A DNA stretch of 64,000 nucleotides, taken from assembly GCA_029762595.1 (NCBI GenBank), contig JARVGJ010000002.1, positions 97,477-161,476 on the forward strand, written 5' to 3'. Of this stretch, positions 27,227 to 36,416 are shown piece by piece. The stretch comes from Methanolobus sp. GTDB taxonomy: Archaea > Halobacteriota > Methanosarcinia > Methanosarcinales > Methanosarcinaceae. The position numbers were made by a program, and so were the translations under genes. Numbering within the stretch: the stretch's first letter is position 1; every line of letters begins with the position of its first letter. Below the pieces are notes generated by a model, which saw nothing but the letters and a program-made list of their open reading frames with translations, was not told the origin of the DNA and ran no database searches.

Positions 27227-27523
27227 TCACTGGTCTTCAAGCTCGATCTCCAGACCACCGATAAATCCGGTTGCTGCATTGAATATCAATGCAGTGATGA
27301 TGCCTCCGATAAAACCCAGCACTCCGTAGAAAACAGGCAGTATTATTATCGCTGCTGCGCCAAAGAACATACTTTGGGCTCCTGGGCCATACATCATAGG
27401 GCCCGCTATTAAGGATGTTAACGTCATTATGGCTCCGAAGATCAGCCCCATTATAGCATAAATTACCCCAAGTATCTTTCCAAGTGAAAGCACCCCTATC
27501 TTACTTATATGTCTTGTTGCCAT
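27227..27523 (-). CDS. Small membrane protein
   Basis: A 98-residue protein with two long hydrophobic regions rich in glycine (residues about 12-45 and 50-90) and a short acidic tail (LEIELEDQ). GGGAGGT stands seven bases before the ATG at 27523. Similar small glycine-rich membrane proteins are common in methanogens and halophiles, but no function is known. It converges with the small gene at 26922-27149. Confidence 0.55.
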   Translation of the reverse strand: MATRHISKIGVLSLGKILGVIYAIMGLIFGAIMTLTSLIAGPMMYGPGAQSMFFGAAAIIILPVFYGVLGFIGGIITALIFNAATGFIGGLEIELEDQ

Positions 27524-27648
27524 CAATCAGACCTCCCTTTTATGTAACTGACATGCTGTTTGCTGCCTATAAATAGCCAACCCTCGGTCATTTGATATGG
27601 AAGGGATGAATAGTTGTAAAAGAAGAGATCGTTGTTTTATCACAACAT

Positions 27649-28428
27649 TCATCTGATATCATGTAACGCTGCACCCAGTGCTCCTGTCATCTGGGGTTTC
27701 TGCGGTACAAAAAGTGAGAGTTTCAGCTCTTTTTCCAGTGCTTTCCTGATGCCGTCATTTTTTGCCACGCCTCCTACAAAGGCAATATTTTCCTTTAGTC
27801 CTATCTGACGGGACATAACGGCAACTCTCCTTGCAATGCTTTCAATGAGCCCTGCAGCTATATCTTCTTTAGCCAAACCTCTTGTACGAAGTGATATTAC
27901 CTCGGATTCGGCAAAAACAGTACACATGCTTGTAATATTTGCAGGTTTTGTGGCAGCAAGCGCTAAACTTCCCAGCTCATCAATGGGGACTTCAAGTGCT
28001 CTTGCAGTGTACTCCAGGAATTTGCCCGTGCCAGCCGCACACTTATCATTCATCAGGAAATCTGATACTTTTCCATTGTTCACAGAGATAACTTTGCTGT
28101 CCTGACCACCTATGTCAATTATCCCTTTTACATCCGGATACAGATAATACACGCCCCTTGCATGGGCTGTGATCTCGCTTATAGCTTTATCGGCAAATTC
28201 TATACTATTTCTTCCATATCCTGTTGAATAGACGTTGTCAACATCTTTCTTTTCAATCCCCGCTTTTTCAATGACATCCTCGTATGCTTTTTGAGCCGCT
28301 GCAATGAAATCAAATCCTGTGGGACATATAGCACAGGCAATGATATTCTTTGATACAACCATTACTTTTGAGTCAACAAGCACTGCCTTGGTTGTGGCAG
28401 AGCCAGCATCGATCCCAACCGAGATCAT
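27649..28428 (-). CDS. BadF/HgdC-type ATP-dependent activator
   Basis: A 259-residue ASKHA-fold ATPase of the 2-hydroxyacyl-CoA dehydratase activator (HgdC/BadF) family. Motifs: GIDAGSATTKAVL (phosphate 1), IDIGGQDSKVI, NDKCAAGTGKFLE and ITSMCTVFAESEV (the two Cys that bind one [4Fe-4S] between subunits), and FVGGVAKNDGI. Such proteins drive one electron into a partner cluster using ATP. The start overlaps the stop of the double-cubane protein gene by ATGA, so the two work together. The electron target is the partner, not a nearby dehydratase. Confidence 0.88.
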   Translation of the reverse strand: MISVGIDAGSATTKAVLVDSKVMVVSKNIIACAICPTGFDFIAAAQKAYEDVIEKAGIEKKDVDNVYSTGYGRNSIEFADKAISEITAHARGVYYLYPDVKGIIDIGGQDSKVISVNNGKVSDFLMNDKCAAGTGKFLEYTARALEVPIDELGSLALAATKPANITSMCTVFAESEVISLRTRGLAKEDIAAGLIESIARRVAVMSRQIGLKENIAFVGGVAKNDGIRKALEKELKLSLFVPQKPQMTGALGAALHDIR

Positions 28429-29570
28429 GAAAGCATCTCCATAAACGCATCAACACGAAGTCCTATCTGCTCGATATCCGATTCGCTGTAATCCGTCTCG
28501 ATAAAAAGCATGGGTATGCCAGCTTTCTTCAGAGCCTGCTGGACCTTATTCTTTTCAATGTTGTATCCGTGGCAGAACTGTAAGGTATAGTATACGACAC
28601 CATCGACATTGAAATCATTTGCAAGGTCCAGTATGATATCTGTGCGTCTGTCATTGGGGCTCATACAGGAGCAGGGTATTCTGATATAGCGCCTGGCAAG
28701 TGCCAGCATCGGGTCCTTGTTCTCCTCCACAAGGTCCAGGAAGGATCTGGTGCCTGTGCAGCTTTCCTCTGCAACAATAATGCCGCCTCTGCTTTCGATG
28801 ATATCCGGTACTTTAGTATTACCACCAGACATCGGACAACCAGTGATCATTATTCTGGGTTTGTGTTTTCCGTCGGGGATGATCTGCTCTGCTTCAGTGA
28901 TCAGCGTGTTCAGGTATTCTTTGACAGCATGTGGCGATAAGAAGTACTGTTTCTGAAGTATTTTCAACACATCAAGACCAGTGATTGGGACAGGATCTTT
29001 TTTGCGCAGCTCATAGAGCTTGTGGAACAACTGTCTAATTTCATTGGAGGATCTTATTTCCTGTTGCAGTCTCTCTGAGGTGACCTTGTTTCCTGTCAGT
29101 TTCTCCATGGCACTTTTAAATTTTTCAAGTTCCTGCAGGAAATATTGAAGAGCTTCAGGACTGTCAGGCCTTTGCGGGAGATCTATCACATAGGTTGGAA
29201 CATACTCTTCCAGTAATTCATACATCTTCTTTTTGCTGTCGCATGTGTTTTCGGCCACTACCATGTCCACCATACTGAAGTGAGAACATGATCTTATTTC
29301 CGAGCTGCCATCATTTACTATCGAACCAAAGGAAGATTTGACAAGCGGGCAGATGTTCCTGGGCAGATATTGCTCTGCTATGGCTATGGTGTCATTCTTG
29401 CCTCCGCAGAGTATCACACGGTCAGCACCTGCCGCAAATATTATCTCATCTGGTACGAACAGGCAAAAAGTACCCACGACTTTCTTCCCCGCAATTCTCT
29501 CATCTGCTATCTGACGGATACGCCTGGTATATGAACTTTTAATATCTTCAATGGTTTTAAAACAGTGCAT
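28425..29570 (-). CDS. HgdB-like double-cubane-cluster protein
   Basis: A 381-residue protein related to 2-hydroxyacyl-CoA dehydratase subunits and the double-cubane cluster proteins (DCCP). Conserved Cys positions are GTFCLF, NICPLVKSSFG, SCSHFS, NTCDSKKK, TGCPMSGG, IPCSCMSP and LQFCHGYN. A single gene with its own activator, rather than the two dehydratase subunits plus activator, fits the DCCP class, whose natural substrate is unsettled (small-molecule reduction at very low potential). ATG at 29570 is preferred, since TTAATATA at about 29594-29604 would place the transcription start near it; GTG at 29591 is the alternative. Confidence 0.82.
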   Translation of the reverse strand: MHCFKTIEDIKSSYTRRIRQIADERIAGKKVVGTFCLFVPDEIIFAAGADRVILCGGKNDTIAIAEQYLPRNICPLVKSSFGSIVNDGSSEIRSCSHFSMVDMVVAENTCDSKKKMYELLEEYVPTYVIDLPQRPDSPEALQYFLQELEKFKSAMEKLTGNKVTSERLQQEIRSSNEIRQLFHKLYELRKKDPVPITGLDVLKILQKQYFLSPHAVKEYLNTLITEAEQIIPDGKHKPRIMITGCPMSGGNTKVPDIIESRGGIIVAEESCTGTRSFLDLVEENKDPMLALARRYIRIPCSCMSPNDRRTDIILDLANDFNVDGVVYYTLQFCHGYNIEKNKVQQALKKAGIPMLFIETDYSESDIEQIGLRVDAFMEMLS

Positions 29571-29953
29571 TTTCTCTTCAAAGACTGACACGTTATATAT
29601 TAAAACTTTTGCGGGTTATTTAACTCGTATCTTTTCTGAATATAACATGGATAATATGCTTGTCAAATAGATTTTACGGATGTATATTCTTAATCCATGG
29701 TCTTGAAGAAAACCTTTACAGAAGATTAATCGAGCACTCTGCCAATAATAGAGCTATGAATATATTATGCCGGATATATACTTAAGTGATAGATTAATCT
29801 TATATTATTGAACAGACTGCCCTGCCGGAATCATATGATATAGATTTCAACTCAGATGCCGATAAATACGATCGATCTATCAATTTTCAAAGGTGGCTTC
29901 TTAGAAATCATAAATTCTGCAGAGTTGTAAAAGGAATTGATACAATGGTAATA
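29571..29953. other. Intergenic region with possible coding remnants
   Basis: It holds the promoter of the double-cubane gene (right of 29591). Two short open stretches on the plus strand have protein-like composition: TTG 29660 to TAA 29785, and an open frame from about 29810 into the DUF427 gene with no ATG, GTG or TTG before 29945. Neither has a good ribosome binding site. They may be decayed gene fragments or chance. Confidence 0.3.
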
Positions 29954-30259
29954 ATGGCTTGGTATATAAAATGGAATGGAGCATTGCTTGGCAAAAGCAA
30001 GAATTTTTTCATGATTGACGGACTTAAGTATTTTTCCCCGGAAACATTGAACCTAAAAAATTTCAAAGAAAACGGGAAACAGGAGGAATCTCCCAAAGGA
30101 TTGATAAAATACTATGATATTATTGTAAATGGAGAAGTCAATGAGGACGCAGCCTGGTATTATTCCAAACCCACAGAAGAAGCTATCACTTTTATTGGCT
30201 CGGATTTCACAAATTATGTAGCTTTTGGTAAAGATGTGGATCTTTCAATATATCCATAA
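29954..30259 (+). CDS. DUF427 domain protein
   Basis: A 101-residue soluble protein that fits DUF427: WYIKWNGALLGKSKNF (strand with WNG), GLKYFSPETL (the YFP-like motif), GLIKYYDIIVNGEVNEDAAW and VAFGKDVDLSI at the end. The typical KG-x-A segment is present as PKGLIKYYD. The function of the family is unknown. GGTAATA precedes the ATG at 29954; an upstream ATG at 29945 is in frame. It is followed closely by the ThrRS-editing-like gene on the same strand. Confidence 0.7.
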   Translation: MAWYIKWNGALLGKSKNFFMIDGLKYFSPETLNLKNFKENGKQEESPKGLIKYYDIIVNGEVNEDAAWYYSKPTEEAITFIGSDFTNYVAFGKDVDLSIYP

Positions 30260-30311
30260 CTTCCAGTTTTCCTTTTTCAAAATTTTTAAATATATATGGG
30301 AGTGGGAATCA

Positions 30312-30722
30312 TTGAAACTCTTATTACTTGACGTGGAACACTTCTGGTTTGACACTCACTGTAAAACGATCGAAACCGTTGAAGATGTAAAGATTGAAGA
30401 ACGCATAGAAAATAGTGCCGTTGTTTTCATCCACGCTGAAGCTGAGGATGAGGAGAGGCAGAACAAGGTAATAAAAAAGGTAGTAGGAAACATCAAATGG
30501 TATCTTAATAAAGTGAATAAGGATCAGATCGTCTTACATTCTTTTGCTCATCTGTCTTCAAGTAAATCATCTCCTGAATTTGCAGAAGAAGTTATTTTAT
30601 CGATCGAAGAAGTATTGAAAAATAAAGGAATTAACGTTTATTCAGTGCCTTTTGGATATCTATATCAATTCTCAATTCATGTTAAAGGAGAATCACTTGC
30701 CAAAGTTTTCATAGATATATGA
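30312..30722 (+). CDS. Freestanding archaeal ThrRS editing-domain protein
   Basis: A 136-residue protein matching the archaeal threonyl-tRNA synthetase N-terminal editing domain (tRNA-Thr_ED, a D-aminoacyl-tRNA deacylase-like fold) over its full length: KLLLLDVEHFWFD, then SAVVFIHAEAEDEERQNKV, IVLHSFAHLSSSK and VPFGYLYQFSIHVKGESLA. In most euryarchaea this domain is fused to ThrRS and removes mis-attached serine. Here it stands alone. It starts at TTG (the strand-1 position in the family) behind TTTTTAAATATATAT and GGGAG. It may edit Ser-tRNA-Thr in trans, or D-aminoacyl-tRNA, or have been reused. Confidence 0.8.
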   Translation: MKLLLLDVEHFWFDTHCKTIETVEDVKIEERIENSAVVFIHAEAEDEERQNKVIKKVVGNIKWYLNKVNKDQIVLHSFAHLSSSKSSPEFAEEVILSIEEVLKNKGINVYSVPFGYLYQFSIHVKGESLAKVFIDI

Positions 30723-30758
30723 GCAAGTACATTTACAGATCATTAATCACTACTTAAA

Positions 30759-30783
30759 AAAGGCAAAGTCAATCTTTGCCTTT
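30759..30783 (-). terminator. Bidirectional terminator hairpin
   Basis: AAAGGCAAAG (30759-30768) and CTTTGCCTTT (30774-30783) form a perfect 10-bp stem with a five-base loop, between convergent genes. On the minus strand the stem is followed by TTTTTT, a clear intrinsic-type terminator for ppsA. On the plus strand it lies 36 bp after the editing-domain gene. Confidence 0.7.
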
Positions 30784-33194
30784 CATCTCCCCATCTCTTT
30801 CTCGACCTCAAGCACTTTCAGCGCTATCTTCATAACCGAATCAGGATTCAATGATATCGAATCTATTCCTTCCTTCACCAGGAATTCTGCAAACTCCGGG
30901 AAGTCGCTGGGGGCCTGGCCACATAGGCCGCTGTGCCTGTTGTTCCGTCTGGCTCCCTGGATTGCCATGGAAACCATTCTTTTTACAGCCTCATCACGTT
31001 CATCAAAAGAGGAAGCCAGCATCTCCGAATCTCGGTCAACGCCAAGGGTAAGCTGGGTCAGGTCGTTGGAACCGATGGAAAATCCGTCGAAGTACTGGCT
31101 GAACTCGTCTATCAGCAGTACATTGCTGGGAATCTCGGTCATCATGTAGACCTGCAGGCCGTTCTCTCCTCTTACAAGCCCGTTCTTTTTCATTTCATCC
31201 AGAACCTTGCGGGCTTCTTCTATACGGCGGCAGAAGGGGATCATAAGTATGAGATTTGTCAGCCCCATCTCATCCCTTACTTTTTTCATGGCCTTGCACT
31301 CAAGGGCGAATCCTTCCCTGTAATGTTTGTCATAGTAGCGGGATGCACCCCTGAAACCCAGCATGGGATTATTCTCATCGAATTCGAAGTACTCGCCGCC
31401 TATAAGGCTTGCATATTCATTGGACTTGAAATCGCTCATACGCACCACTACTGGTTTAGGATGGAATGCAGCGACAATGGTTGCCACACCCTGTGCAAGT
31501 CTTTCTACAAAGAAATCAGCCTTATTACCATATCTGCCAGTGAGCTCCTCTATCTGTGCGAGTATCTCTGCATCCTTCACTTTTTCAGGATGCACAAGCG
31601 CCATGGGATGCACTTTGATGTAGCTTGTAATGATGAACTCCAGTCTTGCCAGTCCTATTCCGTCATTTGGTATCATGGACATGGAAAAGGCTTCTTCCGG
31701 ATTGCCCAGGTTCATCATTATCTGGGTCTTTGTCTTCTCCAGGCCTTTAAGGTCCACTGTTTCAATATGGTATTCAAGGATACCTTCATAGACCCTTCCC
31801 ACATCCCCTTCTGCACAGCTTAAGGTAATTTCCATGCCATCTCTCAGTTTTTCCGTGGCGTCCCCTGCACCTACAACCGCAGGGATGCCAAGCTCACGGC
31901 TCACTATAGCTGCATGGCAGGTCCTTCCACCTTTGTTGGTTATGATGGCTGCAGCCCGCTTCATCACAGGCTCCCAGTCAGGTGTGGTGGTGTCAGCAAC
32001 AAGTATCTCCCCGGGCCTGAAATCAGGAAGATTTGACACGTCAGATATTACATGCACTTTCCCTGAGGCTATTTTAGAGCCCACGCTCCTCCCGGTCACA
32101 ATGACATCAGCGGTCTGGTCCAGGTAATATGTCTCAAGCACATCTTTTCTCTTCAGGGACTGCACAGTCTCCGGACGTGCCTGAACTATGAACAATTCCC
32201 CCGTATTGCCATCCTTTGCCCACTCGATGTCCATGGGAACATGCTTGCCTTTCTTTGAAGAATAGTGGTCCTCGATGGTAACTGCATATTCTGCCAGTTG
32301 CAATATCTCATCGTCTGTGATACAATAGCTCTTCCTGTCGCTTTCAGGAACCTCTACATTACGGGTAAGTACACGGGAATCACCTCTGCCGTAGATCATC
32401 TTGATCTCTTTACTGCCCCTCTTCTTCTTGATTATGGGTCTATGGTCTTCCTTGAGCGTGGGTTTAAAAACATAGAACTCATCCGGGTTTACAAGACCCT
32501 GTACAACGTTTTCACCAAGACCATAGGCTCCGGTTATGAAAACCACATTCTCAAAACCTGATTCAGTGTCAATGGTGAATATCACACCACTGGAAGCAAG
32601 ATCTGAGCGCACCATCTTCATAACTCCTATTGACAGTCCCACTTTGAAATGATCAAAACCGTTATTTACCCTGTATGAGATTGCCCTGTCAGTGAAAAGT
32701 GATGCAAAACACCTGTTACAGGCATCTTTCAGTGAGTGGTAACCGTGTATGTTAAGGTAAGTTTCCTGCTGCCCCGCAAAAGAGGCATTAGGAAGGTCTT
32801 CCGCGGTTGCAGAACTGCGCACTGCAACATCAGTGTCCTCTCCATACTGCTCGCAGAGTCCATCGTAAGCTATTTTTATCTCTTCCCACAGGTCATCCGG
32901 AATACCTGCATCAAGTACTACATCTCTTGCTTTGGTGCCCCGCTTCGAAAGATTGGTTACATCATCTGTGTCAAGTCCTTCAAGTGTCTTTTTAAGTTCC
33001 TCGAGCACTCTGGCAGACTTCAGGACATGCCAGTAGGCATCAGCAGTTATTGCAAAACCATTTGGTATCCTTATTCCCTTATCTTTCAGTTCCCTGTACA
33101 TCTCTCCAAGGGAGGCGTTCTTGCCTCCCACTGTAGGTACGTCATCAATGCTGATTTCCCCAAACCAGCGTATGTATTTGTTGTTATCTGTCAT
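30783..33194 (-). CDS. ppsA: Phosphoenolpyruvate synthase
   Basis: An 803-residue PEP synthase (pyruvate, water dikinase), the gluconeogenic step from pyruvate. Domains in order: the N-terminal ATP-grasp domain (VPTVGGKNASLGEMY, then VRSSATAEDLPNASFAGQQE), the swivelling phosphohistidine domain (ITNKGGRTCHAAIVSRELG with the catalytic His), and the C-terminal PEP-binding barrel (GFRGASRYY, SIGSNDLTQLTLGVDRDS and GLCGQAPSDFPEFA with the catalytic Cys). MTDNNKYIRWF at 33194 is preferred as the start; an ATG 14 codons upstream is possible. A strong terminator follows the stop. Confidence 0.95.
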   Translation of the reverse strand: MTDNNKYIRWFGEISIDDVPTVGGKNASLGEMYRELKDKGIRIPNGFAITADAYWHVLKSARVLEELKKTLEGLDTDDVTNLSKRGTKARDVVLDAGIPDDLWEEIKIAYDGLCEQYGEDTDVAVRSSATAEDLPNASFAGQQETYLNIHGYHSLKDACNRCFASLFTDRAISYRVNNGFDHFKVGLSIGVMKMVRSDLASSGVIFTIDTESGFENVVFITGAYGLGENVVQGLVNPDEFYVFKPTLKEDHRPIIKKKRGSKEIKMIYGRGDSRVLTRNVEVPESDRKSYCITDDEILQLAEYAVTIEDHYSSKKGKHVPMDIEWAKDGNTGELFIVQARPETVQSLKRKDVLETYYLDQTADVIVTGRSVGSKIASGKVHVISDVSNLPDFRPGEILVADTTTPDWEPVMKRAAAIITNKGGRTCHAAIVSRELGIPAVVGAGDATEKLRDGMEITLSCAEGDVGRVYEGILEYHIETVDLKGLEKTKTQIMMNLGNPEEAFSMSMIPNDGIGLARLEFIITSYIKVHPMALVHPEKVKDAEILAQIEELTGRYGNKADFFVERLAQGVATIVAAFHPKPVVVRMSDFKSNEYASLIGGEYFEFDENNPMLGFRGASRYYDKHYREGFALECKAMKKVRDEMGLTNLILMIPFCRRIEEARKVLDEMKKNGLVRGENGLQVYMMTEIPSNVLLIDEFSQYFDGFSIGSNDLTQLTLGVDRDSEMLASSFDERDEAVKRMVSMAIQGARRNNRHSGLCGQAPSDFPEFAEFLVKEGIDSISLNPDSVMKIALKVLEVEKEMGR

Positions 33195-33938
33195 ATGCCC
33201 ACTCTGATCTCTGATTTTTTCAATTGAATGTTCCATTGTTTTTGAAGATTATTATGCTTTGTGGGATAGCTCTACGCAAGGCCAAAAAAAGTGCTTATTC
33301 ATTATTTGAGTTACTTGTTTTGCTTCTTGATATAATGACTGTACATGGGATCGACAGTAAATTATATTTAAGTTTTCCGACAATCTTTAACTATTTATAA
33401 TTACTGTTTATTGGAATATAATAAATATACTTGTTTATATACAGAATTTAAAAACGTGTTTATTTAGCAGAGTAAATTTTATAAACCCAGACATTAAGAA
33501 TAGATAGATAAATGTGAAGTGAGTATCGTTTGAAATGATAACAGAAAGATGTTTTTGACAATTTTCATGTTAAACCTATGATTAAAATATGAAATCATAC
33601 ATTCCAATAAAAAAGTTCTTATACTTAAATTAAAAACACAAAGAATGTTGCAGAGAAAAGTTGTTATAATATGTGGTGCAGAATATGCCAGACAAACACT
33701 CACAAATAATAGTCCATCATTCTATGTATCATACATTGAAAATCAGCAAATAAAACAGACTCATAAGTCAAAGAATACTGGATTGATATTAGTGTTCCTT
33801 GATTTTCATGGGAAGCAGAATGTAAGCAGAGCAGAACTGTTACATAATGACAGCATGGGATTATATTCAAAAGAGCCGATCACTAAGTTTTATGCGCACA
33901 TTGTCTGACCCCCAGTCATAATAACAAAGGAAATCACT
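33195..33938. other. Long AT-rich intergenic region
   Basis: It holds the divergent promoters of ppsA and of the first Msr-type regulator. Many TATA-like stretches occur (for example TATTTATAA near 33392 and TTTATATAC near 33435). One 87-codon frame (33645-33908) has no ribosome binding site and an atypical composition and is not called. AAAGGAAATC before 33939 is the regulator's ribosome binding site. I see no RNA gene. Confidence 0.4.
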
Positions 33939-34721
33939 ATGAAGGCTGAATTAATAAGCACGGTGTTTCTATCCGAAAAAAGAAAAAGCACTCTTCTGAT
34001 GCTAATGGAGGGACCGGCTACAGTAGATGAGATCAAGGATTCCCTTACAGGGACCACAAGTTCAATAATGGCTCAGGTTAAGATCCTTATTGAGCAGGGG
34101 CTTATTGAACAAAAAGAAGATGAATACCGGTTAACCTATATAGGCAATATTATTATGAAAAAGATCAGGCCACTCATCGAAACACTGAATGTTGTGGAAG
34201 ATAATAAAGATTACTGGGACGAAAGGAACCTGAGTGCAGTTCCTGAATTTTTACTTGAGAGGATTGGTGACCTCGGTAAGGTCCTGGTACATCAACCTGA
34301 CCTTAATCATCTTTTCGAGCCGCCAAAAGCATTACTTACAAGCCTTAAACAGACAAAGAGCGCCTGTACTTTTTATTCATATTTCTGTCCTTCCTGTCCG
34401 AACAATTATTCAGACCTTGCAAAAAGAGAGGTCAATTATGACCTCATACTCACAAGGCCAGTATATGAGAGATTAATGGAAGAATACAATGAACAGTATC
34501 AGATAATGATGGAAGCCAAGAATTCTAATTTGTTCATATGTGATGACGATACAGTAAAACTGGGTGCTTTGTCGGTAACAGATGAGCTTGTGCTAATAGC
34601 TTTTTTCAACAAGCAGGGAATCTTTGATCACAAAAAGGTGATCAGTTTTGAGGAAAGTGCCCTTAAGTGGGGAAAAGATCTCTTTTTGTACTATAAAGAA
34701 AGATCAGAAAAAGTGAAATAA
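33939..34721 (+). CDS. Msr-type HTH regulator (DUF1724), CxxC-containing
   Basis: A 260-residue one-component regulator. Residues 1-85 form an ArsR-like winged helix (FLSEKRKSTLLMLMEGPATV, then SSIMAQVKILIEQGLIEQ). The C-terminal part is the DUF1724/FilR1-type effector domain. Proteins of this family in Methanosarcina acetivorans (the Msr regulators) control individual methyltransferase operons. A CPSCPNNYS motif near residue 150 suggests metal, heme or thiol sensing; it is shared with the copy at 54858 and absent from the copy at 60786. It stands just before the methyltransferase/radical SAM operon at 35262, its probable target. Confidence 0.83.
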   Translation: MKAELISTVFLSEKRKSTLLMLMEGPATVDEIKDSLTGTTSSIMAQVKILIEQGLIEQKEDEYRLTYIGNIIMKKIRPLIETLNVVEDNKDYWDERNLSAVPEFLLERIGDLGKVLVHQPDLNHLFEPPKALLTSLKQTKSACTFYSYFCPSCPNNYSDLAKREVNYDLILTRPVYERLMEEYNEQYQIMMEAKNSNLFICDDDTVKLGALSVTDELVLIAFFNKQGIFDHKKVISFEESALKWGKDLFLYYKERSEKVK

Positions 34722-35261
34722 TAACACTAATACTATCAATAACACTACTATCATACCAATACTATCTTTGTCTTATTCGGAACAAGGATTTACTTTTTAC
34801 ATGTTAAACTGAATTAATAGTGTACCTTTTCAATTATCCCTGATGAATATTCTTGCTATAATATTCTTTGTTGTATTATTCATATTTATATGTCTTGTAT
34901 CTATTTTCCGGTTTTGCTGTATGGATATATTCATGCTTTCGATAATATCAATGGTCTTCATTTTTTCTTTATTGAAGTTTTCATACGTGCTATAAATCCA
35001 GACAATTGCATTTTTGATAACCATTAGCTGAACAAAGAATTCAGCATCGATAATAATCTATTTGTCGATTGATTACTTCGAGTTATTATATATAACTCTA
35101 CTCTGCTAATTGTTTATAGTTAACAATCACAGACTTGTAAGAAAGATGATTGTTGACTATAAGATAGCTATAAGGAACTAACATATAAATCGATAGCAGG
35201 AAATAAAAACATCTATGTTTTGCATTCCTGCCAATTAAACAAGAAAATGGGTGATTAAACC
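34722..35261. other. Regulatory region before the methyltransferase/radical SAM operon
   Basis: No convincing gene; a 64-codon frame on the minus strand (34830-35024) lacks a ribosome binding site. TATA candidates lie at 35084-35092 (TTATATATA) and 35182-35189 (CATATAAA). The latter is about 80 bp before the operon start. GGGTGATT precedes the ATG at 35262. A large inverted repeat sits upstream of the second TATA box and is listed separately. Confidence 0.45.
35114..35162. promoter_or_regulatory. 16-bp inverted repeat, probable activator site
   Basis: TTATAGTTAACAATCA (35114-35129) and TGATTGTTGACTATAA (35147-35162) form an inverted repeat with one mismatch and a 17-base centre. Its middle lies about 45 bp upstream of the TATA box at 35182, the usual place for an archaeal activator. 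The half-site core AACAATCA recurs upstream of the fused methyltransferase gene at 61641 and 61765. It is a good candidate for binding by the Msr-type regulator at 33939. Confidence 0.5.
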
Positions 35262-36374
35262 ATGCCAGCACAAGATTATGTCCCAATAGATCAAAATTGG
35301 TTAGAAAATGCAGGAAAGTTATGGACCACTCCATGGGTAGACAAGCCATCGGACAGAGTAATTGTGGACCCCATCATTCTTTCACATGCAGCAACGCTTT
35401 TTAAGAAGAACGCAGGGTATTTTTACTCAAACCCGGACGAAGCTGTAAGAATGGTATGTGCCGCATGTGAGCTTTATGACGTCACTCCTGTTGGTCACTA
35501 CCTGTTTGCAGATTACTGGGGAGCAGACTATGGAGCAGAAATGAAGATCCAGGCCAATGCACCACCAGGAATCACAAAGCGCCCTATAAAGACCCCAGAG
35601 GACGTCGATAGCTTTGAAGTGCTTAGTACTGAGGAACTTGTAAAAGGTCCAACACTCACAACACACTACAAGGCACTTGACACAGTAAAGAATGAGTACC
35701 CACAGATGTTTGCCCCTATCACACAGTTGGGTGGTACAATGGAAGTGGCCACAAACTGGGCAGCCATTGAAGATGTATTCATGTGGATGATCACAGAACC
35801 TGAACTTGTTGACAAGCTGTGCATAAAAGCCGGAGACCACATGGTAAACGCCTGTAAAGCAACAGCTGATAGATATGGTGCAAACGTTATGATCACCGGT
35901 TCTGTAATAGCAAGTGGCGACCTCATGGACAGGGAACAGATCAAGAGATTCAGTTATAATCCGGTATCCAGGGCTGTCAGAAAGGTTCTGACTGCAGGCG
36001 CAGGTCCGGGTGTATATTATCACCTATGTGGAAACCACACTGATGATTTTGATATGTGGAGAGACGCACCAATGAGTCCATTCACAATTGTACAGATAGG
36101 ATATGACGGACAGGACATTTTCCCAACATCAAAACTGGTAGAGAATTTCGGAGACAGATGTACATGTTTTGGAACTGTTGATACCAAGCTGGTAGACCGT
36201 GGTACACCTGCACAGGTATACGCACAGGCCAAGGAACAGGTCCTTGCCGGCAAGGACAGTCCAAGAGGATTTATCCTGGGAACAGCCTGCGAATGTCCGA
36301 CCAATGCCCCACCAGTGAATGTCCATGCACTTGTAAGAGCAGCAAAGGATTTCGGAAAGTATGAGAAGTTCTGA
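35262..36374 (+). CDS. UroD/MtaA-family methyltransferase
   Basis: A 370-residue protein of the uroporphyrinogen-decarboxylase superfamily, which in methanogens includes the zinc methylcobamide:CoM methyltransferases MtaA, MtbA and MtsA. The zinc-ligand pattern H-x-C ... C is present as YYHLCGN and GTACECPTN, with an extra Cys in CECP. It lacks the decarboxylase signature of true HemE. It opens a nine-gene same-strand group with a redox protein, two radical SAM proteins and an importer, and no corrinoid protein lies within the group. The methyl acceptor and donor are unknown; it diverges clearly from the copy at 48255. Confidence 0.75.
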   Translation: MPAQDYVPIDQNWLENAGKLWTTPWVDKPSDRVIVDPIILSHAATLFKKNAGYFYSNPDEAVRMVCAACELYDVTPVGHYLFADYWGADYGAEMKIQANAPPGITKRPIKTPEDVDSFEVLSTEELVKGPTLTTHYKALDTVKNEYPQMFAPITQLGGTMEVATNWAAIEDVFMWMITEPELVDKLCIKAGDHMVNACKATADRYGANVMITGSVIASGDLMDREQIKRFSYNPVSRAVRKVLTAGAGPGVYYHLCGNHTDDFDMWRDAPMSPFTIVQIGYDGQDIFPTSKLVENFGDRCTCFGTVDTKLVDRGTPAQVYAQAKEQVLAGKDSPRGFILGTACECPTNAPPVNVHALVRAAKDFGKYEKF

Positions 36375-36416
36375 TAAAGGTGAGTTGAATACAACAAAGA
36401 TTAATGAGGGTTACTT

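Noticed and set aside
33645..33908. 87-codon open frame before the first Msr-type regulator
   Set aside because: No ribosome binding site, atypical amino-acid use, and it lies in an AT-rich promoter region. A real small gene cannot be excluded without comparison.
34830..35024. 64-codon open frame on the minus strand
   Set aside because: Low-complexity Asn/Ile-rich product with no start signals, in the leader region of the radical SAM operon.
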